Shown here: piece after piece, positions 13,615 through 27,139 of the stretch | Numbering within the stretch: position 1 is the stretch's first letter | Layout of the letters: each line of letters begins with the position of its first letter | DNA from: Cacajao melanocephalus | Taxonomy: Eukaryota > Chordata > Mammalia > Primates > Pitheciidae | Assembly (NCBI GenBank): GCA_963573385.1 | Contig: CAUYLG010005468.1 | Coordinates: 62,001 to 126,000 of the forward strand | Direction of reading: 5' to 3' | Length of the DNA: 64,000 nucleotides | The notes under the pieces: generated by a model | Database searches by the model: none | What the model saw: only the letters and a program-made list of their open reading frames with translations | Told to the model about the DNA's origin: nothing | Translations under genes and position numbers: made by a program

Positions 13615-14085
13615 TGGAACTCAAATAGATACGTGTGCACCGTGTTCACAGCAGCATTATTCACAATAGCCAAAAGGTGGAAACAATCCACATCAACAGA
13701 TAATGTATGTATACACACATAATGTTGTATACACATACAAGGGAAGCAATGAAATTCTGACACATGCTACACATGGATAGCCTTGAAGACATCATGCTTA
13801 GTGAAATAAGCCATTCACACAATAACCAATACTGTATGAATCACTCTATGAGGTCCCTACAGAGGTCAAATTCATACAGATAGAAAGTAGCATGGGGGTG
13901 TCTGGGGGAGCAGGGAAATGGGGAATTAGCACTTAATGGGCACAGAGTTTCAGTTTGGAAACATGAAAAGGTTCTAGAGATAAATGGCGGTGAAGGTTGA
14001 CTAGCAATGTGAATATACTTCATGCCTCTGAACTGTTCACTTTACAGCACTTAAAATGGTAAATTTTATGTTATGTGTCTCCATC
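13615..14085 (+). repeat. Old L1 3' end
   Basis: 'cagcagcattattcacaata', 'gaagacatcatgcttagtga' and 'cagggaaatggggaattagc' match the L1M 3' end, sense strand. Confidence 0.8.
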
Positions 14086-14387
14086 ACCACCACCAACTGC
14101 CCACATTGAAGCCCTTCAGCCAGAGACATCTGTTCACCCCTCTCCTGGCTTGGTTTTCACCTGGCTTCACTTCCTAGTCTCAGACTGATAAACTGGCAAC
14201 AAACCCATTTCCAGCAGAGCACTGAAGCATAGCCAGGTGTCCTATCCCTGCAGGCATCCCAAGCCCAGGACTGCCTGTGCCACAGGCCCACCTCCAGCTT
14301 CTGGTCACCTCCTTTACAATGTTGGGAGGTGTTAACAGGAAGGAACAAGAGCTGGATCCTCATCTAGTTGATCTGCATACCCTATGC

Positions 14388-14882
14388 ATTAGCTTCTTAT
14401 GGCTGCTATAACAAATTACCACAGATTTCATGGCTTAGTGTAACATGAATATATTCTCTTACAGTACAAAATCAATTTCACTGGAGTAAAATTAAGGTGT
14501 TGGCAGGTCTGTGTTCCTTCTGGAGGCTCTAGAGAATCTCTTTCGTTTGCCATCTGGCTCCCTAGAGGACACTTGTATGCCTTAACTTATGGGCCCTGTC
14601 CTCCATCTTCAAAGCACATCACTTCTACCTCTGTTTTCATCATCACATGGCCTTCTCACTCCCACTCTGATGCCTCCTGCATCCATCTGTCTTCCAAGGA
14701 CCCTTGCGATTACATCAAGCCCCCCAAAATAATCCAGGATAATCTCCCTATACCAACACTCTTAGCTCAATCACATCTGCATAGTCTCTTTGCCATGAAA
14801 GGGGACATAGTCACAGGTTCCAAGGATTTCACAGGTTCTGTGGACGTACTTGGGGAGGAGGGGATTTATTCAGCCTGCTATA
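14388..14882 (-). repeat. MaLR LTR (MLT1 type), solo
   Basis: In reverse complement it ends 'ttatagcagccataagaag', as MLT1 LTRs do. 'tggaggctctagagaatctc' and 'catcacatggccttctcact' also fit. Confidence 0.75.
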
Positions 14883-16415
14883 CCTTAATTGTCAGGCTAG
14901 AGCCTCACATGCAAAATATGAGTTCTGAAGGGCCAGTATAAGGTGACAAAATACTTCTTTCTGTTAGTTGCAGGAGAAATAAAAGGTGAATACCAATCCA
15001 CGTCTGAGAGAGAGACAAAAATTCAAGTTGAAGAATGGTCCAGATACAACACCAAAGCAAGCAGGGCATTAGGTGGATATCAGAACCTGAGTGCAGAGAC
15101 AGGAGACAGATCTTTCTTTCTGAAAACATGGCAAAGTAACCTAAATATCCTTTCGCTATCAAGCATTAGAAATGCTGAATAAAATATAACAAATATCTTT
15201 TCAATTCATAGCCAAGCTCCTAAACAAGGAAGGGATAGCCCCAGGGCCAAAACCAATAAGGGAACAGAAAGTCAGCCTAGTAAATCTGACCTGATGCCAG
15301 GGTTGCTCTGTGGGAATTGGAGAGGTGGCTGGTTTTTGTAACCAGGGAATTTATGTTTTAATCACCACACATGAACAGTAGAGAAAGTGTTGGGTCTGTC
15401 CCAGGTAAGGAATTGGAACTAAGGTCCCTCGGGTAGTATAGAAGAAAGAAATGCCCATTAGCCCATGGAGATGATAAGGAAATCTCTTGTTTTTGTCTGA
15501 CCTTGAAAAGGAGTATTAAGAATTTTCCTAAAATTTTTAAATTATGGTCTTGTCCTCATGATAACTTGAGGTTCTAATTTTGTACTATTTGTGTGGCCCC
15601 AGAAACTCAAAAACCAAGAAATCAATTAATGTTAAAAGTGGTATTTTCTTTCTCTAAAAGTATTCTTGTTGCTCTACTATTCTTCCTCCTCAAATCAATA
15701 TCATCTTTTGCTTTGGGGAGAAAAAGTGAACATAGCATATAATAATAAAATGTAAAAGTATTACAACATATAAATGTCCTAAGACTCAGTAGACCAATTG
15801 TCTGTGAATAAGGCACTTTTAATTGGAAAGAAACAGATTTCTTCTAGAAAAATAATTTTGCTTTGAATTCCAAAAGAACTTTCCTTGGAAACATGTGTAC
15901 AAACATTAGCCACAGAGCTTAAGGAATAGATTTAAAACCATAATGGTTGGGAGGAAGGCACTTGGACAGAAAGAGGAATCAGGGAATAAGGGAAATAAAA
16001 TCAAAGGTCCACAAAGGGAATTAAAACCTTGGGAGATCAGTGGCATGGGTGGTAGACACACTCACCATGACCACCATCCCACAGTTAGATCTGAGGCAGT
16101 GTTTGCAATAAGAGTTATTGATATTTAAGTATTCTAGCATACTATTCTTTGTATAAAGGACAAAATATCCAGGAATAGTTTTGTTTTGAGGTATAGTTAT
16201 GCTATTTCAGACATGAGTCACCAGCTTTATTCCAATTTCTTAGTTCTCTTTTATGTCTGCCCTTTACTTACCTTTCTACCTAGTTACAAGAACACTCACC
16301 ACTCTTCTTCATCGCTGAGCTCAGGCACAACTGCTATCTCCTTTCATTTTCATTGGCTACCTCTTAAAAAAGGTTGCAGTCTCCTAAAATATAAAATAAT
16401 TAGAAAAATTTAACA
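14883..16415. other. Unassigned AT-rich sequence
   Basis: No gene is seen. It is possibly very old L1-derived material, which I cannot confirm by eye. Confidence 0.35.
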
Positions 16416-16659
16416 GATACTAATTCCATGACAAAAACTACAGAATATGGCTAAGATACATTAAAGAATATCTAAATAGATTGAGAAGTATACCATGTTC
16501 ATGAATAGAAAGATTTAATATTGTTAAGATGTTCATTCACCTCAAATTGATTTACAGATTCAACACAATCCCAGTAAAAATCCAAAAAGCCTTTTTTGGA
16601 AGTTAGAGATTGATACACGTATTATAAATTTTACATGGAAATCCAAATGACTTAGAACA

Positions 16660-17455
<796 letters not shown>

Positions 17456-18166
17456 CAAAACAATTTTTATAAAGAAGAACAAAGGTGAAGGACTTAGGCT
17501 ACCTAGTTTCATGACTTACTATAAAGCCACACTAATAAAGAGAGTGTGGTATTCACATAAAAGCAGAAAAATAAATGAAATAGGACAGAGCCCACTTACA
17601 GGGTTAAATGATTTTCGACAAGGGTCCCAAGGTAATTCAATGAAGAAAGGACAATCTTTTCAGCAAACACTACTGGAACAAGTAAATATGTATCCATATG
17701 AGAAAAAGATGTACACCTTCCTTTCTGCACTACACCTAAAGTGGGGGTACACCTCGAAAGTTACAAAAATTAATTTATAGATCTAAAACTAAAAGTTAAG
17801 GCTTTGAACAATCTAGAAGAAAAAAATAGATAAAATATTGTGACTTTGGTGCAGGCAAGGATTCTTTAGGCAAGTAATAGAAAGCACTAACTATAAAACA
17901 AAACATTTGACAAACTGTGCTTTATTGAAATGTAAAACTTCCACTTTTTTAAAAATACCACTAAAAAAATGAAAAGTCAAACCACTGGGTGAAAATATTC
18001 ACAATATATATACCTGACAAATATTTTGCATTGAAAAAATGCAAACTCTTATTATTAATAAATAATAAGAAAAGGCAAATAGAAAAATGGGCAAAAGATT
18101 TAAACAGACACATCATCAATGAATATATAGAAATTGTCAATAAGCACATGAAAATATGTTCAGTAT

Positions 18167-18473
18167 TGGCTGGGTACGGTGGCTCACGCCTATAATCCCA
18201 GCACTATGGGAGGCCGAAGCAGGTGGATCACCTGAGGTCAAGAGATCAAGACCACCTGGCCAACATGGTGAAACCAAATCTCTACTAAAAATACAAAAAT
18301 TAGCCAGGCATGGTGGCATGTGCCTGTAGTCCCAGCTATTTGGGAGGCTGAGGCAGGAGAATCGCTTCAATCCGGGAGGCAGAGGTTACAGTGAGCCAAG
18401 ATTGCGCCACTGAACTCCACCTGGGCAACAAAGCAAGATTCCATCTCAAAAAAAAAAAAAAAGAAAGAAAGAA
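18167..18473 (+). repeat. Alu with target-site duplication
   Basis: 'ggctgggtacggtggctcac' to a GAAA tail. 'gaaaatatgttca' occurs before it (18150-18162) and directly after it, marking insertion into the L1. Confidence 0.95.
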
Positions 18474-18499
18474 AATATGTTCAATATCACTAGTCATCA

Positions 18500-18682
<183 letters not shown>

Positions 18683-19403
18683 TAAATTAAATCCACAGTG
18701 AAGTGTTACTACTAGAATGACTAAAATTAAAAGGACTGGTTTATAATACCAAGTCCTGGCATGGGTGTAGAGCAGCTGAAACTCACACACTGCTGGTGGA
18801 AGTGTAAAATGTCATGGTCTCTTTGAAAAACAGTTTGTTATGAGGTTAAACATATTTATTATTCTTATCATATACGATCAAAATCCTAGGTATTTACTTA
18901 AGATGAAGGAAAACATATGTCCACAAAATGACTTGTACATAAACATTCATAGCAGCTTTATTTATAATAACCAAAAACTGGAACCAACTGTCCCTCCAAA
19001 GATGAATGGATACGCAAATAATGGAATATTCGTGCGATAGAATACAATACAAAAAAGCAAATATGCTCAACCACATGTACAGATCTCAAAAACCTTATAT
19101 TGAACAAAACGATCCAGACTCGAAAGAATATATACTGTATGGTTTTGTTCATGAATTTCTACAACAGGAAAAACTAATATAGAGATCAGTGGTTTAGTTG
19201 GGTTGGAGGAAGGAATGAATAGCTGCACAGAGGACAAGGGACGGTTCTCGGTGATGAAATTGATTGATTGATTAAAATGGTGATTTCTACAGTGGATACA
19301 TTTGTTAAAATTCATCAAACTAGACACTTCTTGTGCATTTGTATTATATAGAAATTATTTCTCAATAAAGTTGATTATCTTTTTATTTTTAACAAAAGAC
19401 TGA

Positions 19404-19556
19404 AGGCCAGGCATGGTGTCTCGTGCCTATAGTCCCAGCTACTTGGGAGGCTGATGTGGGAAGATCATGAGCTCAGGAGGTTGAGGCTGCAGTGAGCCAT
19501 GATCATGCCACTGCCCTCAGCCTGGGTAACAGAGTGAGACCATGTCTTTAAAAAAG
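19404..19556 (+). repeat. Alu, internally deleted
   Basis: The Alu start 'ggccaggcatggtgtctcgt' jumps to 'cccagctacttgggaggctg' and ends 'acagagtgagaccatgtc', about half the normal length. Confidence 0.88.
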
Positions 19557-19889
19557 TGGGGGTTGGGGAAGTGAGAAAGGAGCCTGCTCAGCTGGAAAAA
19601 GGTGGAGCTCTCCATCCAAGTGCACAGGCAGTTCAAAGTGCTGGAATCAGAGTCTGCAGCAGAGGGAAGGAGCTGCCCAAGAGTGTCCTTCAGGAGTTCC
19701 ACTTGAGAGAGGCAGCAGCTGCCTACTGGCTGATGTGGAAGGAGCCACAGAGCTTGTAGCTTCTCATTTGTATTACAGTAGCATCCATGTTTAACAATTA
19801 TATTTTCTAATATTACAACTTATTTGATATTTCGTACTCTGATTATAATTTTTTTTTGAAATTTACTAAATATCAGTTTTACCAACTTT

Positions 19890-20660
19890 CTAAAAATGAA
19901 CGCATCCATTCAACAAATATCGGTTGAGTATTATGTGCCAGTCTTCTTTGTAAGGGCTAGGAATACAGCAATGGAGAAAGAAAGTAATAATTATTAAAAT
20001 GTTCTCTCTAATGCATTAGATGATATTAAATCTAAGGAGAAAAATAAATCAGGGAAGAGTAAAAAGGAACTAGGGAGGAGGAAGCAGGGGGGGAGTCTCA
20101 AATTCATACAGGGTACTGAGAAGTGACACATGATGAAAGACCTGCAGGAGATGAGAAGCGGATCCAAGCAGATAACAGAGGGAAGAGCATTCTAGGCCAA
20201 GGGAACAGCAAGGGCAAAGGCCCTGAGGTGGGGGTACCCCTGGAGAGTTCAAGGACAGCAAAGTGGTCTGTGCAGCTGCAGGTCAGTAAACAAGGCAGAG
20301 TTTTAGAAGATGAGGTCAGATACAAAGAGGAGGGCTAGAGGGTCATGATGAAGATTTGACATTTACTCTGAGCTGAGCTACAGAGCTATTAAAGGGTTTG
20401 GAGCAGAGGAGGGACATGTTTGAACCAGCCCGTTAACAAGAGCACAGGCTGATGTATTAGGATTGGACTGGAGAAGGCAGGTGGAAGCAGGAAGCCCTCT
20501 CGGAAGACTACGCAGTCATCTAGGAGAAGTTGGTTCGTTGGGCCAGGATGGTAGCAGTGGAAGTGAGAAGTGGTTGGATGCTGATTATACATGAGGATAG
20601 AACCAATGATATTTGCTGGTGGCTTACACACTAGGTAGGAGAGAAAAATGTGACCTCAAG
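19890..20660 (-). repeat. Long L2 3' region
   Basis: Reverse-complement L2 in order: 'attcaacaaatatcggttga', 'aatacagcaatggagaaag', 'gggcaaaggccctgaggtg', 'gatgaggtcagatacaaag', 'ctattaaagggtttggagc' and 'gatggtagcagtggaagtg'. Confidence 0.8.
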
Positions 20661-20668
20661 AATGACTC

Positions 20669-20960
20669 GGCCAGGTGCAATGGTTCATGCCTGTAATCCC
20701 AGCACTTTGGGAGACCAAGGCAGATCACCTGAAGTCAGGAGTTCGAGATTAGCCTAGTCAACATGGTGAAACCCCAAATCTACTAAAAATACAAAAATTA
20801 GCTGGGCGTGGTGGTGCATGCCTGTAATCCCATCTCCTAAGGAGGCTGAAGCAGGAGAACCACTTGAACTAAGGAGGCAGAGGTTGCATCAAGCCAAGAT
20901 CACGCCACTCCACTCCAGCCTAGGTGACAGAGCAAGACTCTGTCTCAAAAAAAAAAAAAG
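20669..20960 (+). repeat. Alu
   Basis: 'ggccaggtgcaatggttcat' to the A-tail. Confidence 0.95.
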
Positions 20961-20982
20961 AATTACTCCATGATTTATTTCA

Positions 20983-21045
20983 GTAACTAGAAGAATGGAG
21001 TAGCAGTAACTAGGTGGATGGAGTTCAGTAACTAGAAGGATGAAG
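20983..21045 (+). repeat. Short tandem repeat, about 3 copies of 22-24 bp
   Basis: 'cagtaactag' recurs three times, each followed by a form of 'aaggatggag'. Units are degenerate. Confidence 0.7.
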
Positions 21046-21339
21046 ACTGAATGAGGAAGACTATAAAAAGAGCAGATACAGAGGAAAGATTAGGACCCCA
21101 GTTTTGAACAGGTTACATTTGAGACAACTCTTTGACTTCCAAATGGAGCCAGTGAGTAGGCATGGGACATTGTTATCATAGGAGAGGACAGCTCCGTGCA
21201 TGTTATTGCCCCTGAAGACCTTCCATTGGGACAATATCACCAACAGTGATCTCGGTGATCCTGACCCTGAGTGGGCCTAAGCTAATGTGTATATTTGTGA
21301 CTTAGTTTTTAACAAAAAAGTTTAAGAAGTAAAAAAATT

Positions 21340-21632
21340 GGCCAGTGCTGTGCCTCACGCCTGTAATCCCAGCACTTTGGGAGGCCAAGGCGGGCAGATC
21401 ACCTGAAGTCAGGAGTTCGAGACCAGCCTGGCCAACATGGTGAAACCCCATCTCTACTAAAAATACAAAAATTAGCCAGGTGTGGTGGCATACACCTGTA
21501 ATCCCAGCTACTCCGGAGGCTGAGACAGGAAATTGCTTGAAACCAGAAGGCAGAGGTTGCAATGAGCCGAGATCACGCCACTGCACTCCAGCCTGGCAAA
21601 AGAGCAAACCTCTGTCTCAGAAAAAAAAAAAG
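21340..21632 (+). repeat. Alu
   Basis: 'ggccagtgctgtgcctcacg' to the A-tail. Confidence 0.95.
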
Positions 21633-21789
21633 TAAAAAAATTAAAAATTTTAAAAATAGAAAAACTCTTCTAGAATAAAGATAAAAAGAAAAAATATGCT
21701 TGGACAGCTGTGCAATCTGCTTAAAGCTAAGTGTTATTACGCATGAGTCTAAAAGTGTATAAATTTTAAAAGTTACAGTATGCTAAGGT

Positions 21790-22240
21790 TAATTTATGAT
21801 TGAAGAAAGAAAATCCTTCATAACTTTAGCGTAGCCTAAGTGTACCGTGTTCCTAAAGCCCACAGCAGTGTACAGTAATGTCCTAGGCCTTCACGTTCAT
21901 TCATCTCTCTCACTGACACGCCAGCACAACCTCCAGTTCTACAAGCTCCATTCATGGTAACTGTTCTGAATACATGGACCATGTTTCATCTTTTTTACTG
22001 CATTTTTACTGTACCTTTTCTGTGCTTAGATGTGCTTAGGTACACAAATACTTACTATTGTGTTACAGTTGCCTATGGTTTTCACTACAGTAACATGCTG
22101 TACAGGTTAGTAGCCTAAGGAGCAATAGGCTATATCACCCAGCCGAGGTGTATAGCAGGTTATTCCATCTAGGTTTGTGTAAGTCACTCTGTGATGTTCG
22201 CGTAACAATGAAATCACCTAACGACACATTTCCCATAATG
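21790..22240 (-). mobile_element. Non-autonomous DNA transposon, copy 1
   Basis: 'gtacagtaatgtcctaggcc', 'acatgctgtacaggttagta' and 'gttcgcgtaacaatgaaatc' match a human DNA-transposon family whose ends read like 'cgcctaacgacgcatttc'. A second copy in opposite orientation is at 34,378-34,610. I cannot name the superfamily safely (piggyBac- or Tigger-type). Confidence 0.6.
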
Positions 22241-23520
22241 TATTCCCATGGTTAAGCAACTCATAACCATATATATATTCCATTGCTTCTGTTTCTGCTG
22301 AGGAACCTGACTATGCATCAAGCAAGTGCAATGAAGTGAGAGAGAAGGGACAGAGGTGTTTACAACCAATTGAAGGTGCAATTTCAGCAGGATAAGGAGG
22401 AACGTGAAGACCCAAGAGCGATAGGGTAAATTACCAGAGGTAAGCTCAGTGGATTGTGATCCCCGTGGACTTGAAGGATTGCTGGAGGGGGGCACCATAG
22501 GGAGTTACAAAGTCAATTCTAAACACTTTCCAATTAACATTACACAGGATAAATACTGAAACAGCTGTTTCCATTTTTCTCCAGACTTGCAAAGGTAAGA
22601 TTGCTGCTACAAAGGCCGGGCAGACAGCACCACTCCTCCCCTCCTGGAACCCAGGCAGAAGGCCGCCTCAGAAGGTTGGGGTGGGAGGCGGGAGGGGAAC
22701 GGGCTGCCTTCAGCAACAGTGACAGTGCAGATGTGGAGTAAGAGGGGCCTGGGAGAGCCACTCACACCCCACCAAGCATCATGGAGATCCAGGGACTTTC
22801 CCATAGCCCTGCAAGGGCCAAGCAGTAACTGAGAATTCCATCAGGGTGCCTGCCAGGGGTCACCTAGACTGGAGCAGGGGGATGCATAGGCCAGGGCTAA
22901 CAGCCCAGGGATGGGAGCCAGAAGGACGTTGTAGCTGAGTGTCCAGGAAGCAGGGCAGGGACGCAAGCTCCCTGTGAGTGCCCAGTGTGCACAGAAAGTA
23001 GGACAAGGTTCCACCCAAAGAAGAGACCAAGCATGAAGACACACAGCTCCTCCCAGGCCTCAGAGGACCTAGCTGCCTGAGGACAATGCCTCAATGTTCC
23101 AGAAGCTTCTCCCTGCCCGGGACTTCTCTAGGTGGAGAAGGACTTTTCAGGGACTTCTGATGAGAAGAGAAATCATGAAGGTGGGAAACTTTCATGAGGA
23201 CTTCAAACTTCGAGATGAGTGAGAAATTTACTCAAAAGAGGCTTTCGTCTTTAAACAGAAAATACAGAATTACCTTGAGTGGCAAGATTGCTTTTCCGAG
23301 CCAAAATGGAGAGTGATTGTTATGGAGACTTTTTTCCACTGAGAGGAAAAGGTTCACATAACAAATTCCAGAAATCTGGTTACCCTTCTGCATAACTGAG
23401 TGGTGACTCTAAATTCTCGTTGCTCTACACGCAAATGAAGCCATGCTATATAAAACAGCCCTTCATGTTGACAGAATTATAAAATAGCATTGGAATAGAA
23501 AGAGGCCTCAGGTCATCTAA
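22241..23520. other. Unique sequence
   Basis: Moderately GC-rich around 22.6-23.1 kb. A degenerate L2-like piece (reverse) may lie at 22,270-22,480. No gene is supported. Confidence 0.4.
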
Positions 23521-23524
23521 TTTA

Positions 23525-23722
23525 GTGGTTCTCAACCAAGAGCGATTTTGCCAACCAAAGACCTCACCTGGAGACATTTTTCATTGTCACAACTTGGGAG
23601 GTGCTGCTGATATCTAGTGATTGGAGGCCAGGGATGCAGCTAAACATCCCCTAATGCATAGGATGGCCCCCCTGAATGTGGCCCTCCAATGTTAATAGTG
23701 CCAAGGTTGAGAGATCCTAGTC
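23525..23722 (+). mobile_element. hAT-type MER element
   Basis: The ends 'agtggttctcaacc' and 'ggttgagagatccta' are near-inverted repeats of the hAT-Charlie type. The middle, 'tcacaacttgggaggtgctg' and 'gatgcagctaaacatcccc', fits the same family. Non-autonomous. Confidence 0.75.
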
Positions 23723-23809
23723 AAATCCAAAATTCTACCTAGGCATGCAATTCTTGAGAGAACTCCCTCCCGGCTCAGCCAGCCTCAGCTTCAGAATTTC
23801 CAAGGTAAT

Positions 23810-24176
23810 ATGGAATACTATGCAGCCATAAAAAAGAATGAAACCATGTCCTTTGCAGAAACATGTATGCAGCTGGAGGCCATTACACTAAGTGAATTAA
23901 TACAGAAACAGAAAAGAAGATTCCCCATGTTCTCACTTATAAGTGGGAACTACACAGTGGGTACCTATGGACAGAAAGATGAAAACAACAGACACAGGAC
24001 TACAAAAGTGGGGAGGAAAGCAGGGAGAGGACAGTTGAAAATTATCTATTGGGTACTACGTTCACTATTTGGCTGATGGGGTCAATAGAAGCCCAAACCC
24101 CAGCATTGTACAATATACCCATGTAGCAAACCTGCACATGTACCCCCTGAATCTAAAATAATTAAAGGAAAAAACT
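23810..24176 (+). repeat. L1 3' end with 15-bp target-site duplication
   Basis: 'atactatgcagccataaaaa', 'ttctcacttataagtgggaa' and 'gcaaacctgcacatgtaccc' form the L1 3' end. 'aatttccaaggtaat' occurs perfectly at 23795-23809 and 24177-24191. Confidence 0.95.
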
Positions 24177-24202
24177 AATTTCCAAGGTAATTTGCCCACT
24201 AA

Positions 24203-24535
<333 letters not shown>

Positions 24536-24779
24536 GTCTGTGCTTCTTAAACCACTCTGTTATATGCCAAGGTCAGTGAAAACAGGGACATTGCACTTGT
24601 GGTATTCTGACTGCCCAGATGGTGGGATGTGAAGAGTTATCCTGAAAGATCCCCTTCCAAAACTCTCTCTCCCACGAACCTGTCACAGTACCTGGACTCT
24701 GTCACTGTGAATCCACCCTGTGGATGATGGCTTCCCTGCTTCAGGAGCATCCTATGAAAATGCAGGTACTCCATACAAA

Positions 24780-25018
24780 TTTGAAAAAAATTACAGTACA
24801 GTCTGAGAATGATACTGCCTGTTGACCTTGGCCAAGGTACTTGACCTCCTTGGGCCTCATTGTTCTCATCTATAAAATAGAAATAATAATTATACCTACC
24901 TTCACAAGTAGGTATAATTATTCTAGGTGAATAATTAATCTAATGAATAATTATATGTAAAACACCTAGAATACTGCCTGACACACAGTAGGCACAATTT
25001 GTAGTTGTGTTTAACTGT
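24780..25018 (+). repeat. MIR with internal hairpin
   Basis: 'gaccttggccaaggtacttg', 'gttctcatctataaaatag' and 'gcctgacacacagtaggcac' are MIR. A 15-bp perfect inverted repeat lies inside (24885-24899 / 24908-24922). Confidence 0.8.
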
Positions 25019-25020
25019 GT

Positions 25021-25317
25021 TTTCTTTTTTTTCTTAGGCGGACTTCTCACTGTGTCACCCAGGCTGGAGTGCAGTAGCATGATCTTGGCTCACTGCAACC
25101 TCTGCCTCCCTGGTTGAAGTGATTCCCCTGCCTCAGCCTCCTAAGTAGCTGGGACTACAGGCACCCACCACCACACCTGGCTAAGTTTTTGTATTTTTAG
25201 TAGAGACGGGGTTTCACCATGTTAACTAGGATGGTCTCGTTCTCTTGTTCTCGTGATCCGCCCGTCTCAGCCTCTCAAAGCGCTAGGATTACCGGCGTGA
25301 GCCACCATGCCTGGCCG
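25021..25317 (-). repeat. Alu
   Basis: A poly-T head through 'gtgagccaccatgcctggcc'. Confidence 0.95.
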
Positions 25318-26005
25318 GTAGTTAACACAGTGTTTTCGAGCAATGATAGGGGACATCTGTATGGACCCTTTAAAACGCCTGGCAGAAACCCAAGCTTTAA
25401 AAACAATTAGCAACCACAAAAGTGCAGCTTCCGCAGTTTCTTTTCAAGTTAGACAAACTATTCAAAACTGAACAAGCATTAATAAGAAGATGAAGAGTGG
25501 AAAGCAGTGAGTGACGGACTATTAACTTGGTTGCCAAGGAAACTCCAGGTTAGAGAGAAAGATTGTTGTGGAGATTGATGCGGACTCAGAAAGTAGCCCG
25601 TGGAACTTCTGCCCTTCTTTGCCCTTAGCCATGAGAGGAAAGCAAGCAAAGAGGTGAACAGGGAGTTTGAGAGCTAACCTACGGGTTTGGGAGAAAGCCT
25701 CATGTTTCAGCAGAAAGCCTGCTTCTCTCTGACAGTGCTTGGCAAGTCTAATGTGGGCAGCCAACAGGATAAGTTAGACGTTGCCCTGATCCGCAGCAAA
25801 CACACCCTTAGGTCCAGAAGAGGGAGAAAGCGGCGGAGGGGGTTTTTCTGCAGGCCTTTGAACCCCTAAGTATACCATGGGAAAAAGACAAATATTTCTC
25901 CTAAGAAGAAGAAAGAAAAAGACGGTAGGATGAGCTGTAAGAAAGGACTGTGTGAGTAGTACCTAGATGTTGAGATGTTTCTGGAAAATTACTTCCCTAT
26001 CATCT
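25318..26005. promoter_or_regulatory. Repeat-free block with RFX X-box-like site
   Basis: No gene is seen. GTTGCCAAGGAAAC (25530-25543) fits the RFX X-box (GTTGCYATGGNAAC) at 12 of 14 positions. Regulatory role is possible but unproven. Confidence 0.35.
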
Positions 26006-26009
26006 TACA

Positions 26010-26600
26010 GATGCGTTCTGGATTTTTCTGTCATGGTAAAATACACATGACATAAAATTTACCATTTTAAAGCATACAATGGCATTATTGCATTCAGAAT
26101 GTTGCACAACCGTCACCACTCTCTGATTCCAGAAGGTGTTCACCACCCCGCAAAGCAGCCCCATTCATAGTCAGTTTCCACTCCCCAGTTCCCTAGGTAC
26201 CATTAATCTATTTTCTGTCTCTACGGATTTGCCTATTCCATGTATTTCATATAAATGGTATCACACACTACGTGGCCTGTGTATGACTTCTTTCACTTAA
26301 CCTACATTATAACTTTAGCCTTTTCATGGCCAGGTAATATTCCATTGTATGGATATATCACATTTTCTTTTTCCATTCATCTGTTGATGGACATTTGGGT
26401 TATTTCCACCTTTTGGCTTTGTAAATAGTCCTGCCATGAATATGATGTACAAGTTTTTGTTTGAACACCTTGTTTTGATTCTTTTGTGTATATATCTGGA
26501 CTGGAATTGCTGAAGTATATGGTGACTCCATTTAACTTACTGAGGAAACACAATCTATTTTCCACAGCAGCCGCAACATTTGAATTGTTATGGATTTTTG
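26010..26600 (-). repeat. Old L1 fragment
   Basis: Antisense L1M phrases: 'gtaaaatacacatgacataa', 'aatattccattgtatggata' and 'catctgttgatggacatttg'. Confidence 0.85.
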
Positions 26601-26734
26601 CCAATTGAATTAGGAAGAAATGGTAATACCTAGAGCTATAGGGGAACATTGCTGTTGGCCCCTTTGCAAAGCAATCTGGCAGTGTGAGGAACAGTGCAGC
26701 TTCAAAGAAAAAGGATGGAACGCAAATCAAATAT

Positions 26735-26905
26735 ACCTGGGTCCCATGGCACTAGTTGGCAAAACAATTAACCTTCTCTAACCTCAGTTTCTTCTTCTGT
26801 AAATGGGGTTCTTCTGCTTCGTAGGGTATGGTAAACATTAAAGAGCTTTGTCAAAATACCTGGCACCTGACAGGCACCTTGTAAGTTCTAGCCATTGTTA
26901 TTATA
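26735..26905 (+). repeat. MIR
   Basis: 'ctaacctcagtttcttcttc', 'tgtaaatggggttcttct' and 'acctggcacctgacaggcac'. Confidence 0.75.
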
Positions 26906-27139
26906 ATGTATACTGTTTCAGAATGTATAGACATAAAAGTCATGTTATTTAACTGGAAAATTCTGCCCTTGAAAACCTATGCGAAGAAAATCGAGTCTAC
27001 CCTTTCTACTAAGGAAAAACACCTTCAAAATATATGTCATATTATAGATAAGTCAAAAGTACCATTCTTAAGCAAGAAGGAAATGAAGAAAACCAATTCT
27101 TCAGCACCAGCTGTGCCCTGGGTTCTGGGTTAACTTCTT

